Shown one piece after another: positions 12,404-24,612 of a stretch of 64,000 nt of DNA. The translations under genes and the position numbers were made by a program. Origin of the DNA: Rhodamnia argentea (taxonomy: Eukaryota; Streptophyta; Magnoliopsida; Myrtales; Myrtaceae). The stretch is taken from positions 30,138,934 through 30,202,933 of the forward strand of contig NC_063151.1 in assembly GCF_020921035.1 (NCBI RefSeq). Direction: 5' to 3'. Positions within the stretch are counted from its first letter, which is position 1. The number at the start of each line of letters is the position of its first letter. Below the pieces are notes generated by a model. That model was not told the DNA's origin and made no database searches. It worked only from the letters and a program-made list of their open reading frames with translations.

Positions 12404-13250
12404 GGGGGGGGTTCTTGCTTTTTTGATGATTGCTTGTTGTTAGTGTTAAGGTTAATGTCTTGTGGCCTCATTAGCAGTGTCGGCGGAGAAGCTGTTGAGC
12501 GGAGCACCCAAAAGAAAAATAAAAAAAAGGACGAACAAATGGATAAATAAAACAAAATGGGTGGCGCAGAGCTGGAAGAAGCTCTTGAAGAGTCTTGTCT
12601 TCCTCACTCACGCCCTGCGAAATTTTCAATTTTTCACTTTCTACTTTAGCTTGGTCGTACTCACAAAAAGGCATAGAAAAAGAGAGGAGTGGGGGGTGTC
12701 TTCTTTTGGAACACTCTTCATGATGCAAGAGCAATTGAACTGGCCCGGGGGTTTGTTCTCTCGTAGTAAACAAGATATGGAAAGGGTGTTGGAGAGGAAG
12801 TAGTGTTTGGGTTTTTCTTTATTTTTAGTAATGTAGCATAAAAATATCTTCTTCTTTTTTTAAAGAAATTCATTCCAACTGGTAGGTGTAGATGACAGGG
12901 ACAGAGATTGTGATTATTACGATTATTAATAGCTCTCCTTTTAATCTGTTTGCTGTGGTTGATGGAGGAAGAAGCAAGGAATGATAAGTGAGAGAAAAGG
13001 AAGCTGCTTTCATTTCTCACAGAGGGAGAGGGAGGGAGAGAGAGAGAGAGCACTCGAGCGTCATTTCTTCTCTCCTTCAACACATTGCTTCCTTTCGAGT
13101 TCACTGTTAACATGAGATCTCTCTGTGTGACTGTCCTCAGTCTCCTCGCCACTTAGATCTGAACCCCAAATTCTGTTGCTTTCGTTTGGATTCTGTGTTC
13201 TTGCACCAAGAGGGGCTGAAAATCAAGAACGGTAATAAGAGCAGAACGAA

Positions 13251-16200
13251 ATGGAGGTGAGTGCCGGTTTAGTAGCGGGCTCTCACAACAGGAACGAGCT
13301 GGTTGTCATCCGCCGCGAGAATGAACTCGGAGTAAGGCTCACTCTGCTTCAGACGGCAATTACGATGGTGTCTTTTTTGGGGACAATTGAGGTTCTTGGC
13401 CTTGTTAATTGCTCAATTCTTCCTGTTTCTCGATTTGCAGGCAAAGCCAGTGCAGCAGTTGAGCGGGCAAATTTGCCAGATTTGCGGCGACGACGTTGGG
13501 TTGACCGCGGACGGCGAGCTATTCGTCGCCTGCAATGAGTGTGCATTCCCCATTTGCAGGACTTGCTATGAGTATGAGCGGCGCGAGGGAAGCCAAATTT
13601 GTCCTCAGTGCAAAACCAGATTCAAGCGCTTAAAGGGTATGTGAATTTGGCGTTTTCTTGGAAGTTCACGAGAGAATGTAGCGTGGAATCAACGACTGAG
13701 TGACTAAGGGAGTTTGTGCTGCTTGTGTGATGATGCAGGGTGTGCAAGAGTGGATGGAGATGAGGAAGAGGATGGTGTGGATGACTTGGAGAATGAGTTC
13801 AACTTTGACGGGAGGCACAGGCAAGAGATGGATCGCCAGGGATACGGTCTAGATGCAATGCTTCATGGCCATATGAGCTACGGCCGTGGCTCGGATTCGG
13901 ATCTGTCTCAAGTTCATCATCTGCCCCAAGTCCCACTCCTCACCAATGGTCAAATGGTACTTAATCCTGTCTGTTCTTTGTTTACTTGCTTCACAGCTTC
14001 CCTCTTTTCTTTAGCACTTTGATAATTGACATTTCTCTAAGTAAATCAGCGAGTGAAAATGGAATTATGGGTATAGGTTGATGATATTCCTCCGGAGCAC
14101 CACGCTTTGGTCCCAGCCTACATGGGAGCTGGAGGCGGTGGCGGCGGTGGCGGCAAAAGGATCCACCCACTTCCTTTCACTGATTCTGGTCTTCCAGGTA
14201 TTTTGATTTCCTTTTCCCTTTTTCCTTTACTTATGCGTTTTAGATTCGAGTGATTTAATTTCTTTGAGAATCTGAGTCTGTGAAGTTGGAATTGCAAGTA
14301 TACAACTGACGGTTGTTTGTGTGAACTCCTTTCTGTAGTGCAACCTCGATCCATGGATCCTTCAAAGGACTTGGCTGCTTATGGATATGGAAGTGTTGCT
14401 TGGAAAGAGAGGATGGAGAGTTGGAAACAAAGGCAAGAGAAACTACAGATGACGAAGAACGAGAAAGGTGGCAAGGATTGGGACGATGATGGGGACAACC
14501 CGGATCTACCACTGTAAGTTCTGTTCTCGTCAAATTTGATGAGTTGCATTGCTAAACCAGTCTTCTCTTTTCTCGGAAGGTTATGTAACAATTCCTGTTT
14601 GAGAAGTCAATTATGTATGGCTTAGTTCTTGCATAGTTTCCGCATATGTTGAGATTAGTAATTGCGGGTCTCTAATGCTATGGGTTTTCCATCTGCAACG
14701 TGAATCAGAATGGATGAGGCGAGACAGCCGCTGTCAAGAAAGTTGCCCATTCCCTCCAGCCAAATCAATCCCTACAGAATGATCATCGTCATCCGGCTTG
14801 TAGTAGCTGGATTCTTTTTCCATTACAGAGTTACGCATCCTGTCAATGATGCATACGCATTGTGGCTCATATCTGTTATCTGTGAGATCTGGTTTGCTCT
14901 CTCGTGGATCCTGGATCAATTCCCCAAATGGCTCCCTATTGACCGGGAGACATACCTCGACAGACTTTCCCTGAGGTTATAGATTCTGCCTGCCATTTTC
15001 ACACTATTTTGTCGATCTTAATGTGGATTTGTAAAGTATTCAATTTGGCATCGTTCTTTAGGTATGAGAAGGAGGGCCAACCTTCTCTACTTGCTCCAAT
15101 AGATATATTTGTGAGTACTGTCGACCCACTGAAGGAACCCCCCCTGGTGACCGCAAATACTGTCTTATCAATTCTAGCCGTGGACTACCCTGTTGATAAG
15201 GTGTCCTGTTATGTTTCGGATGACGGTGCTGCTATGCTGACATTCGAAGCACTCTCAGAAACATCAGAATTTGCAAGAAAATGGGTCCCTTTCTGTAAGA
15301 AATTCAACATTGAGCCAAGGGCACCCGATTTTTATTTTGCTCAGAGGATAGATTATCTCAAAGATAAGGTTCTGGCATCCTTTGTGAAGGAGCGAAGAGC
15401 AATGAAGGTAATGGAAGTGCCAAATTTAGTTTATCAATTGCTCTTTGCAGATGATAGCCAAATTCTTAATTCTGTTCTTGCTGTGTTGGCAGAGAGAGTA
15501 TGAGGAGTTTAAGGTTCGCATAAATGCTTTGGTGGCCAAAGCCCAAAAGGTTCCTGAGGAAGGATGGACGATGCAGGACGGAACGCCATGGCCTGGAAAT
15601 AACGTCCGTGATCATCCTGGCATGATTCAGGTATGCAAAGATATCATATTCAGTTTTAAAACTTTGTTGATGTGAGATGAGATTAACTGCTTATTCCTGC
15701 TATCTTTAATAGGTGTTTCTTGGCCAAAGTGGAGGACATGACTCCGACGGGAATGAGTTACCTCGCCTTGTCTATGTTTCCAGAGAGAAGAGGCCTGGCT
15801 TTAATCACCACAAAAAAGCAGGAGCTATGAATGCTTTGGTAAGTGCCATAAGGAGCCACCTCAGTTGGTGAAGACCCTTTTTTTCCTCTCTCCATTGAGC
15901 TTTCTGTGAACTTTTGTTCGTCTAACAGGTCAGAGTCTCCGCTGTGCTTACAAATGCACCTTATCTTTTGAATCTGGATTGTGATCACTACTTCAATAAT
16001 AGTAAGGCTATCAGAGAGTCAATGTGCTTCATGATGGACCCACTTCTTGGCAAAAGGGTGTGCTATGTCCAGTTCCCTCAAAGATTTGATGGTATCGATA
16101 GGCACGATCGATACGCCAATCGGAACACCGTGTTTTTCGATGTAAGCATGCAATTATCAGCCATTGAATTTCCTCATGCCCATTGCAACCACCCTGTCAT

Positions 16201-18079
16201 TATTTCTGTGCAAGAAGATCTGACTGAGAAATTTCTCTCTTTTAGATTAATATGAAGGGTCTGGATGGCATTCAAGGTCCTATTTATGTGGGGACTGGCT
16301 GTGTATTCAGAAGACTGGCACTCTATGGTTATGATGCTCCAAAAGCAAAGAAGCCACCGACCAGAACTTGCAACTGCTTGCCAAAGTGGTGCTGCTGCTG
16401 TTGCTCCGGGAAGAAGAAGAAGAAGAAGACCACCAAGCCTAAGACCGAACTAAAGAAGAAATATTCTAAAAAAGGAGGTGCAGGTACTCTGCCACCTTTG
16501 GAAGGTATCGAAGAGGGCATTGAAGGTGAGATTCTGCTTTTGCATGAGGTCCACTTAATTGTCTACTGTTGGTTTGCCTTTTCTCTCACTATCTCAATGG
16601 CGTCAATCGGCGGATATTTTTTATTCTTCCGAGAGCTTGTTTTCTATGGGGTTGTGTCCTAGTTAACATATGTTCCAATTTGAACTTAACAGATTTTGCT
16701 TCCTAAGTCATGCTCATAATAGTAGTTCTTTTAATTTGTCATCTAAACATTCATGTTTTCTTATGCAGGAATTGAAGCTGAAAATCAAACGCCTCAGCAT
16801 AAGCTTGAAAAGAAGTTTGGGCAGTCCCCAGTCTTTGTTGCATCAACGTTGCTGGAGGATGGAGGAACACTGAAAGGCGCGAGCCCTGCATCACTGCTGA
16901 AAGAAGCTATCCATGTCATCAGCTGTGGCTACGAAGATAAAACTGAGTGGGGAAAAGAGGTAAGCGTAGGTTAAATGCTCTCTTCATGCAATTATTGGTT
17001 CTTTCAGAGTCGGCTGAACTTTTTTCAAATACAGGTCGGATGGATATATGGTTCGGTTACAGAAGATATATTGACAGGCTTTAAAATGCACTGCCACGGA
17101 TGGCGATCCATCTACTGCATACCTGCAAGGCCCGCTTTTAAAGGATCTGCTCCCATCAATCTTTCCGACCGTCTCCACCAGGTCCTTCGTTGGGCTCTTG
17201 GTTCCATTGAGATCTTCTTAAGCAGGCACTGTCCCCTTTGGTATGGTTATGGAGGTGGTTTGAAATGGTTAGAGCGATTATCTTACATAAATGCCACAGT
17301 ATACCCATGGACATCAATCCCTCTGTTGGCATACTGTACTTTGCCTGCTGTGTGCTTGCTTACTGGGAAATTCATCACGCCGGAGGTAGGCTTAGATTTT
17401 TTTTTCCTTTCAATTATTATTTTTATATCCCTACAACTGACGATGTTCCAGGCAAAAGATCTTACATTGTCTTTGTTACTTGTCCCTGTTGCAGCTGAAC
17501 AATGTGGCTAGTCTGTGGTTTCTGTCACTTTTCATTTGCATTTTCGCGACGAGTATCCTGGAAATGCGATGGAGTGGGGTTGGAATAGATGATTGGTGGA
17601 GGAACGAACAGTTCTGGGTCATTGGAGGAGTTTCAGCGCATCTATTTGCGGTTTTTCAGGGGCTGTTGAAGGTTCTGGCTGGTGTAGACACAAACTTCAC
17701 CGTGACATCAAAGGCCGGGGAGGACGAGGATTTCTCTGAACTTTACGCGTTCAAATGGACTACCTTGCTCATTCCACCGACCACATTGCTTATAATAAAC
17801 CTGATTGGTGTCGTAGCCGGTGTATCAAATGCAATAAACAACGGTTACGAGTCGTGGGGTCCTCTGTTCGGGAAGCTATTCTTTGCCTTCTGGGTGATCG
17901 TCCACCTGTATCCTTTCCTAAAGGGTCTGCTCGGAAGGCAAAACAGGACTCCTACAATCATCATCGTATGGTCGATCTTGCTCGCTTCGATCTTCTCCCT
18001 TCTGTGGGTACGTATCGATCCATTCTTGGCCAAGTCGGATGGACCGGTTTTGGAAGAATGCGGGTTGGACTGTAATTAG
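13251..18079 (+). CDS. CESA6-like: Cellulose synthase A catalytic subunit, CESA6 clade (primary wall), complete
   Basis: UDP-glucose-dependent cellulose synthase of the plasma-membrane rosette complex. There are fourteen exons: 13251-13331, 13441-13636, 13739-13956, 14077-14197, 14339-14513, 14709-14975, 15062-15407, 15493-15630, 15713-15838, 15929-16141, 16246-16525, 16769-16959, 17035-17385 and 17495-18079. They sum to 3288 bases, 1095 residues, in frame at every junction. The N-terminus ([20 protein letters not shown]) leads to a zinc-binding RING-like domain (Cys 39/42/58/61/66/69/81/84). Two membrane segments follow, then the glycosyltransferase domain with DDG (about 406-408), DCD (573-575), TED (793-795) and QVLRW (833-837), then six C-terminal membrane spans. 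The C-terminus [12 protein letters not shown] and the stretch [20 protein letters not shown] match the CESA6-type primary-wall clade (rice CESA3/5/6-like) rather than secondary-wall CESA4/7/8. The class-specific region is Cys- and Lys-rich ([14 protein letters not shown]). A run of eight glycines follows MGA near 14130. All catalytic motifs are intact. Confidence 0.97.
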
Positions 18080-18187
18080 CAGAGTGTCTGATTCCTGGAA
18101 ATCATTTGGCCAGTAGGATTTGTTTATGGGTTATTTATCGTGAGGATACAGAAAGAATACATTTGGTGTGGTGCCGTCTGCAATGCA

Positions 18188-18193
18188 AATAAA
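18188..18193 (+). terminator. Candidate CESA poly(A) signal AATAAA
   Basis: AATAAA occurs about 110 bases after the CESA stop codon. Plant poly(A) signals are loose, and another AATAAA lies near 18680, so the true site may be further downstream. Confidence 0.4.
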
Positions 18194-18413
18194 GGGCATG
18201 TTTGGACGTCAATGTTTCCGCTACTCCGCCTTCTCCATTAGACCGGGAAACTCTGAAGGGCTGCAAAAACCAGACTTTGCTGCTCTTTCGCAACAGCTGG
18301 GAGATCTGTCGGAAAGGACCGTGACACTGCTTCTTGATTCTTTATTTGGTTCATAATTTTTTGTTTTCTAGGAAGAGGTGGTGTGAACCACAGTATAATG
18401 TGTATTATCATCT

Positions 18414-18418
<5 letters not shown>

Positions 18419-18457
<39 letters not shown>
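18419..18457. repeat. (CT)n microsatellite, 3' of CESA
   Basis: A CT run of about 19 units lies 340 bases after the CESA stop, possibly within its 3'-UTR. Confidence 0.9.
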
Positions 18458-18459
<2 letters not shown>

Positions 18460-19325
18460 GTATAAGTGTAACCTAGCCGAAATTGTGAACATGTATTATA
18501 TGTGGGGCATTGGCCTTCAGTTGGTGCTGCTTAATGTGGCTACGCATGGCTTTTTGCTGTTGAAAGATCAAAGGGAAAAGTTCAATTTTCTTTTACCACA
18601 GAGGTCGCTTTACTTATTTAAGCGACCTGACTAAAAATGCATTGCAGACCAAGGCCATTTTTAGATTCTCCGCAAGAACAATAAAGCTTCTGTAAAATTT
18701 GGATGCAACAAGTTTTCAATACAAACCATCTGTGGACAGAAAGTTTAACATGATTTAAGCGTCAATACAACATCAACTTGGAGATTCATCTTGGCATCTG
18801 GTGGAGCTGGTGAGATGGAACTGCAAGATGATGAGATGCAGGTGACCAATATGTTCCAACTCTTCAGCAACAGTAAGAAAGACAGGAGAAAAGAGCCAAA
18901 GAGAGAGAGGAACTTGTCAAAGAAAATCTCAAGAGAGCTCTGGCTATTTTCCACACCATCCACAATCCCTTTTTCGTATTGGGTTGGACATTATTCTGTA
19001 TGAGAAGAGAAATGTATTTGATCTTTCACTCAGGATATACAAAAAAAAAAAAAAAAATTGCTCCTCCCATTTCCTTGAAGAAGCTGAATTCTCACATCCT
19101 CTACCATAATTGAAGTCGCTGGAATCTTCAAAACCCATACCGAACTTGCTACCGGCCTAAGACTGATGAATGCCGCGATTGTCGTTTCTAGGCACTGAGG
19201 TTTGAAAAGCATCTAGCCAAAGGCGATATGAAACTTCCAGGCTAATCCCCTTGAATACATGTGACCGGAGTTTCTGAAGCCTGTCATGCCAAAAAAGGTC
19301 AGTCATCTCCAATTCCAGTTTGCCG

Positions 19326-22300
19326 TCATGATGCTGGGGTGAGATGAACAGATGCAGCTAATTCTGCTAATTGTTTCCCGCCGAGATCAGAAACAAGTTC
19401 CATAGGGATTAAATGTTTTGGTCGATTGCCAAAATTTTCCTCCTTCAAGTCATATACTGCTCGGAGCTTTTGGGCTTCAGATTCTGCAGCTTCCGCCTCA
19501 GCAAGTAAAATCTCTGCTTCTTCATGGTCGCCCAATTCCACAGCAGCAGCTCTTTCAGCACCGGCAGCACTGGCAGTTATGAGTAACCTCTGGAATCTAG
19601 CTACCGCCAAATCCCTCTCCCTTAATAAGATCAGCTCCTCAGCCTCCTGCAATTTATCAACAGTTTCTTTAATCTCTTCTTCAAGCTTTCCAAGCTCCAT
19701 AGTGGCTCTTTCAAGCTCCATTTGTGCTCCTTCCTTCTCAGTACTTAACGACTTTGCTTCAGCAGCTATTCGTGCGGCTTCTTTGAAATTTCTTGCGGCA
19801 GCAGCAACCTTTTTCTCGGTCTCTAGTTCTGGAAGTCTTTTGTCCACATAAAGTATCCTCTGCTCGAATGAAGCTATCTCCTGCTGGAGGCTGGACTTAT
19901 TTGAAGACAGTTCCTATAATCGAAAGACAAGAATCTAATCAAATGACAAGCCAGAGAGCCAAATAAATTTCGAGCATTCAGATTCTGATTTTTTCTTGCT
20001 GAAGCTATGGCTAGAGAACATGCTTAATGCAATACCATGACCATTTAACTGGAAAAAAAATTTTCAGATTAAAGGTCTCCTCACACGATATTGGAGTTCA
20101 CTGCAAGATTTCGAATCTGATCAGATTCCTCTTTTGTTTGTACTCTCCTATTGCTCCCTCTTTTGCTTATCGTTTCCTATTTCTCATGTTATAGTACTAA
20201 AGCTCTACAATAGTTTGATTTTATGATTACATCCACTATCTCGCTCGCAAGACATAGCCTTTCGGTGAGGGGAAACGTTAGAGCTCAACATACATAGTCT
20301 ACATATCCCTGGTTGCCTAAACTTTTGAGATTAAGGCTTCCCTCACAAATGCTTTACATAAACAAACTTCTGAAAGAGAGTAGGCGTCACTTGCTGCTTG
20401 TGTCTTTAGAATATTCCTTCAGCAAGTATATCTCAACCATGAACCAACACTCATCCTAAGTTGGATTATCAAACATGAACCTCAAGCGTTACTGATTCAG
20501 AAAACTGGAAGTAAATATTCCAAAACGTTGCAAGATGTAGACTCTATAGCCCATAATTTTAGTAAATTAATCATGTGAAGCCCAACCACCTTTTAGGTTT
20601 ATGTCGTTTGCATGTAAAGAGTAAGACAGCTAAAAAGTAAAATTACCTGTAGAGAAGCTCTTGCAGAGGAAGCTTCTTGTTGGAGCCTCTTGACATCTTC
20701 AGAAAATTTCTCCTCAGTCTTCATCAGCCCCAGTTTACCTTCTCGGTACTCCAAAATGCAGAGCATTAAACCTTTTCTCAACCCTGCAGCTTCATTATAT
20801 GCTTTTGCTTCATCTGCAGCAATCCTCCCAAGTTCCCTAATCTTTGCGCCTTTATTCTCTTCCTGAGAGAGTACGCCATCAATATCCTTCTTTTTTACAG
20901 ATAAAGCTTCAATTTCCTCATCAACCTGAGAGACCTTTGATTTCATTCTATCATATTTAGCACCAATATCTGATTGCATGTCCTGAAATCCAGAGACCAC
21001 ACCAGCAATACGCTTCTCTACTGCTTCAATGGTAGCATCATTCTCAGCAATTTCTTTCTCCTTCTCTTTCACTAAATTAAGTAGCTTCTCCAATTCATCC
21101 AACAACACATCCTTCTTCTTAAGAAGTTTTTCTTTCTCTCTACTGTCATTGTCAACTGAATGCTCGATGGAACCATTCAGTCCTTCACGAGCTTCACTTA
21201 TCAGATACGACTCGATTTCAAGTTCCATCTTCTTCACCTCCAAATCTTCACTTGATGAAAGCCATTTGTCCATTTCCTTTGCATGCAGTAAGTTTGCCTT
21301 CTTCTCTATCAGGTCAGCACTAGCAGTTGCATCCTGCAGGATAAGAGGTTAAAAAGTCAGCCAGTCTGCTTCAAACATGAACTTCAAACTAAATTCAGCT
21401 AAATCTGGCAACTGTCATCTCCACATGAACTCGATAGCTTACAAGAAAGCTTTTCATGGCAAGCAAGATCCAACCTCATGTTTTGTGGAGACAGATGAAA
21501 CATTTACGGAAAAGTTCAGAGAGACATAGCACGGTTGTCCTTAAAGCAGCGACTATCCAAAAGTCTACTTTAATTGGCGAAACAAAAACTGCCATGGGAA
21601 ATATTTCAACAGATAATTCTGCTGTAACCAATCAATTTGACTTGCTGAAACCTTTTAGTTTACCTTACAACAAATCAATCTCAAAATAAAAAACCAAGGC
21701 TACAATTGCACGCGAGGGCCAGTGACACCACGTGTGGTGCACCCACTAGCATGCTCATACCATGCCTATAATCTACCATAACGCAACAAAGGTCAAGAGA
21801 CATTCTTGTTGTCCGGTCATTTTCCTTGAAGCACTTTGACAAAACCAGTCTTTCCATGTTCACCTTGAGAACCCGACTGCCAATTGAAAGATGAAAATTG
21901 ACAAAGGACTTCCCTCACTCAACAGGGGCAGCTAAGCACAAATGTGAATTTAAAGAACATCCAGTCAAGAAGGAAAACCAGAGACATGTTTCGATCTGCT
22001 CCACCCAATCAGTGCTGCGAAGTTGCTACTATAGAATTTTTACTATCTTAATTCATTCTAGGATCAAGCATTCTGCCAGTGTAACAGAGGAAAAAAAACA
22101 TTTTATCACTGACCTTAGAGAAATTCTCCAACAGAGAAACACACTCATCCTCAGCAGCAACCTGAGCATTCAAAACCTCCTGAATCTTCGCATCAATAGC
22201 ATCGCATTCGGCTTCACTAGCTCTGAGCGCATCCACCAAAGCTTGTCTCTCCTTTTCGGCAACAGCAAGGCTCTCACTGACCTTCTCAGCCATCTCGAAA

Positions 22301-23295
22301 TCTTCAGCCTCACATGCTTCCTCCAAGCTCTTCTCCAGTTCCTTGTGCTTGGTAGAAACCAAAGTCACGTTCTCAGCAGCTTTTCTTGTCTTCCTCACGC
22401 AATCCTTCTTCGCAGCGGATAAGGAAGCTGCCAATTCGCGAGCCCGGTTGAGTTTCTCGGCAATCTGAGCCTTCATTCGCTCGAATTTCATCTCAACTGA
22501 ATCGTCCATCTTCGTCGGCTCAGCACCATCGTCGCCGTGTTTTGTCGTCTCCGTAGCCTCGGATGCGAGAGCTGATTCTTCCTCTATAACTCTCTTAGGG
22601 GGCTGAATTACGTTACTGTCGCTAGTCCCCGGAGTTCGTGGAGGATCCTCCGAGGCCTCCTTTAAATCTTCTGAAACTTCTAGGCCGCGATGGTTAGACT
22701 GTGATGCGAGTGAAGTAACATTGGATGATTCCCGTTCTTGCGGAGCAGATACGGACGTGGAGAAGCTATTTCTACTGTTACTGCTGCTGTCGATATTGGA
22801 ATCCGATCTCGCGTCTGGTACAGAGACTGAATTCGCATCAGAAGAAGGAGAGATGGGAACAGGAGACGCGCGATCGGCGGAAGTCGCGATCGGCACGTCT
22901 CTCCCATATCCGATCCTCAAACCAGCAGCTCTCTTCTTCTTCCTCGAAATCTGCCGAGTTATTACAGAAGGAGCAATCTCTCGCGCCGTCGAATGACCCG
23001 ACGCCGTCTTCGTCTCCTTCTCGAAAGAAGGACTGGGGCTCAATCGAGGAGTGGAGTGGCCGTTCTCGGGCAGGTCCGGCAGAGGACCGACGAGAGTGAG
23101 GTCGGAGAAGAGGTTCTCGTCGAGCGGCTCGGACGCGGCCGCCGCATCCGCGGGCGACTGCGGCGGCGGAGGAAGATGCTGGATCGGATCATGGAGCTGG
23201 CGTTGATTCGCACCGTCCCTTTCGGGTTGGTCGGGAAGCTGGGACGGCGTGAACAGCACCATGCCTTCGAAGAGCGAGTCCATGTCGTCTTCCAT
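19326..23295 (-). CDS. Large coiled-coil protein with UVR-like helical repeats, function unknown
   Basis: Three exons, 23295-22114, 21333-20647 and 19913-19326, join in phase 0 to give 818 residues. I chose the start MEDDMDSLFEGMVLFTPSQ because conserved-looking sequence begins there, although the frame stays open upstream. Residues 1-270 are low-complexity, Pro/Ser/Asp-rich, with a basic RKKKR patch at 118-122 that could be a nuclear signal. From about residue 275 to the end the sequence is almost continuous heptad-rich coiled coil. Three stretches resemble the UVR helical hairpin: EACEAEDFEMAEKVSESL, AAARNFKEAARIAAEAKS and ELGDHEEAEILLAEAEAAE. I do not recognise a named family; it looks like a conserved plant coiled-coil or scaffold protein. 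The gene is convergent with CESA and divergent from the SAUR gene. Its upstream region has clustered site II motifs, which would fit broad expression. Confidence 0.85.
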
Positions 23296-23438
23296 TGAAC
23301 GGGAATTCGAGCCTCGATCCGGTGTCAACTGGTCGCGCTCCGAGTCAGAGCTCGCCAATGCTTGCCAAGTTCTTATCTGAACCTTCTGCAATGGGGCTAA
23401 ACGTCGGCGAGGGACGGTGGTGTGGTGGGGTCTTGCCA

Positions 23439-23472
23439 TTGGGCCTGGTGGGCTAAGCCCAAGATAGGGCCC
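23439..23472 (-). promoter_or_regulatory. Site II-type TGGGCC/GGCCCA cluster upstream of the coiled-coil gene
   Basis: TGGGCC at 23439, TGGGCT at 23448, AGCCCA at 23455 and GGGCCCA near 23466 crowd into 35 bases, 145-175 bases upstream of the coiled-coil start codon. In plants such arrays bind TCP factors and mark housekeeping or cell-cycle promoters. A regulatory role here is inferred from position and density only. Confidence 0.55.
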
Positions 23473-24210
23473 ATTGGACCGTGCCACTTGAGCCCGCGTA
23501 TCAACAGAAACCCAACACATCGCTTCTGGCCATGAGCTTCGCAACTAAGATGCTTGGAGAAACATCCACCGGTGGGATGTCTGATGAAGTCGCTTATCTA
23601 TGTGATCACCATCTTCTTGTGGAGACCAAGTCCGCTGAATATTTGGGAGCTCGGCGTTCAGCGTTCGCAATTTCTGTTTTGGTTTTTTTTTTTTTTGGCC
23701 TTCTCGGTTCTTTTCATCTGCAATCGAGTCAACCTTACTAGTAGATTCAAGAGAGAACACAAAGACACCAGGAGAGAGAGAGAGAGAGAGCCGGAGGATG
23801 AACGGATTGGATCCGGCAACATTGCACGATTCAACATTTTTCTTGCATCACTCGAGATTATTCGTTAATAAAAAAATTATTTTTAATATCGATAATAATT
23901 TATGTATTAATATTTTACGCACCACATGGGCTTGAATGTGTTCAGTGCTTTTCAGTCACCGCCACTGCCAAATCAGCAAACAACAATGGTACTAGAGACA
24001 TATTCTTCGTACGCGGTTTATAGCTGGCTCTTGACTTCCGTATGAAGTCGAACATCAGTTCTTCTTGATGCTTGAATTAAAAAAAAAAAAATTATTGAAG
24101 AAGAAAAACTCCTTATCCTTTCTTTATCTTAGAGAGTATTTTTAACTCTTTCTTGGTTCTTTCCCCCTTTCCTTCCCTCATGTTACGCAGTAAAAGGTTG
24201 GGGGGGCGAC

Positions 24211-24218
24211 TATAAATA
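24211..24218 (+). promoter_or_regulatory. TATA box of the SAUR gene
   Basis: TATAAATA sits 60 bases before the start codon of the intronless SAUR gene. This fits a short 5'-UTR of about 30 bases. SAUR genes typically have TATA promoters. Confidence 0.65.
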
Positions 24219-24270
24219 CGTGAAGCAGCGCAACACCACCTGACGCTCTGCTCTTCGACGCTGTGCCGTG

Positions 24271-24612
24271 ATGGTGAGCAGCATTGTGAAGAAACTGCGG
24301 TGCTGCGGAGCGACGACCCCGGACGCTCCCAAAGGCCGAGTCCCCATCCGCGTGGGCAGGCACGGCGACCTCCTTTGCAAGTTCGACGTGGAGGCGAGCC
24401 ACCTGAGCCACCCGCTGTTCCAGGACCTCCTCCGGTCGTCCGAAGAAGAGTTCGGGTTCTCCTACGACGGTGCGCTCCGGATCCCGTGCGAGGTCGGCGT
24501 GTTCCGGTGCCTCCTCCGCCTTCTTAACGCGAGCCATCGCGGCTCTCGGGTCCGTGCTCCCAAGTTAAGCGCGGAGGACGGTCGAAGCAAGTGCTTCTTG
24601 CTTTCCAGATGA
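24271..24612 (+). CDS. SAUR-like auxin-responsive protein
   Basis: A single-exon gene of 113 residues. The central block is the SAUR (auxin_inducible) domain: KGRVPIRVGRHGD, then FDVEASHLSHPLFQDLL, then EEEFGFSYDGALRIPCEVGVFRCLLRLL. Family members promote cell expansion by inhibiting PP2C.D phosphatases that act on plasma-membrane proton pumps, and many are short-lived auxin-induced proteins. The N-terminus (MVSSIVKKLRCC) is basic and Cys-rich, as in part of the family. Length and lack of introns are typical. It is transcribed away from the coiled-coil gene, with a TATA box just upstream. I see no clear TGTCTC auxin response element in the proximal promoter, so auxin control is from family knowledge only. 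Confidence 0.9.
   Translation: MVSSIVKKLRCCGATTPDAPKGRVPIRVGRHGDLLCKFDVEASHLSHPLFQDLLRSSEEEFGFSYDGALRIPCEVGVFRCLLRLLNASHRGSRVRAPKLSAEDGRSKCFLLSR

Larger units (their letters stand above)
9737..13250. other. Spacer and upstream region of the cellulose synthase gene
   Basis: No coding gene is supported. Microsatellites are dense: ATGT repeats at 10852-10879, CT at 11656-11686, GA at 12366-12400 and a GGGA/GA tract at 13023-13052. The last few hundred bases are presumably promoter and 5'-UTR of CESA. GA/CT tracts of this type can bind BPC (GAGA-binding) proteins in plants, but no regulatory role is shown here. Confidence 0.5.

Noticed and set aside
12462-13152. Frames of 110-140 codons upstream of CESA
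   Set aside because: They overlap microsatellites and the presumed promoter/5'-UTR and show no motif.
22721-23298. Several plus-strand frames opposite exon 1 of the coiled-coil gene
   Set aside because: They are antisense to a long GC-rich coding exon and have low-complexity Arg/Ser composition without known motifs.
24178-24537. A 119-codon minus-strand frame over the SAUR gene
   Set aside because: It is a shadow of the SAUR domain, which is unmistakable on the plus strand.
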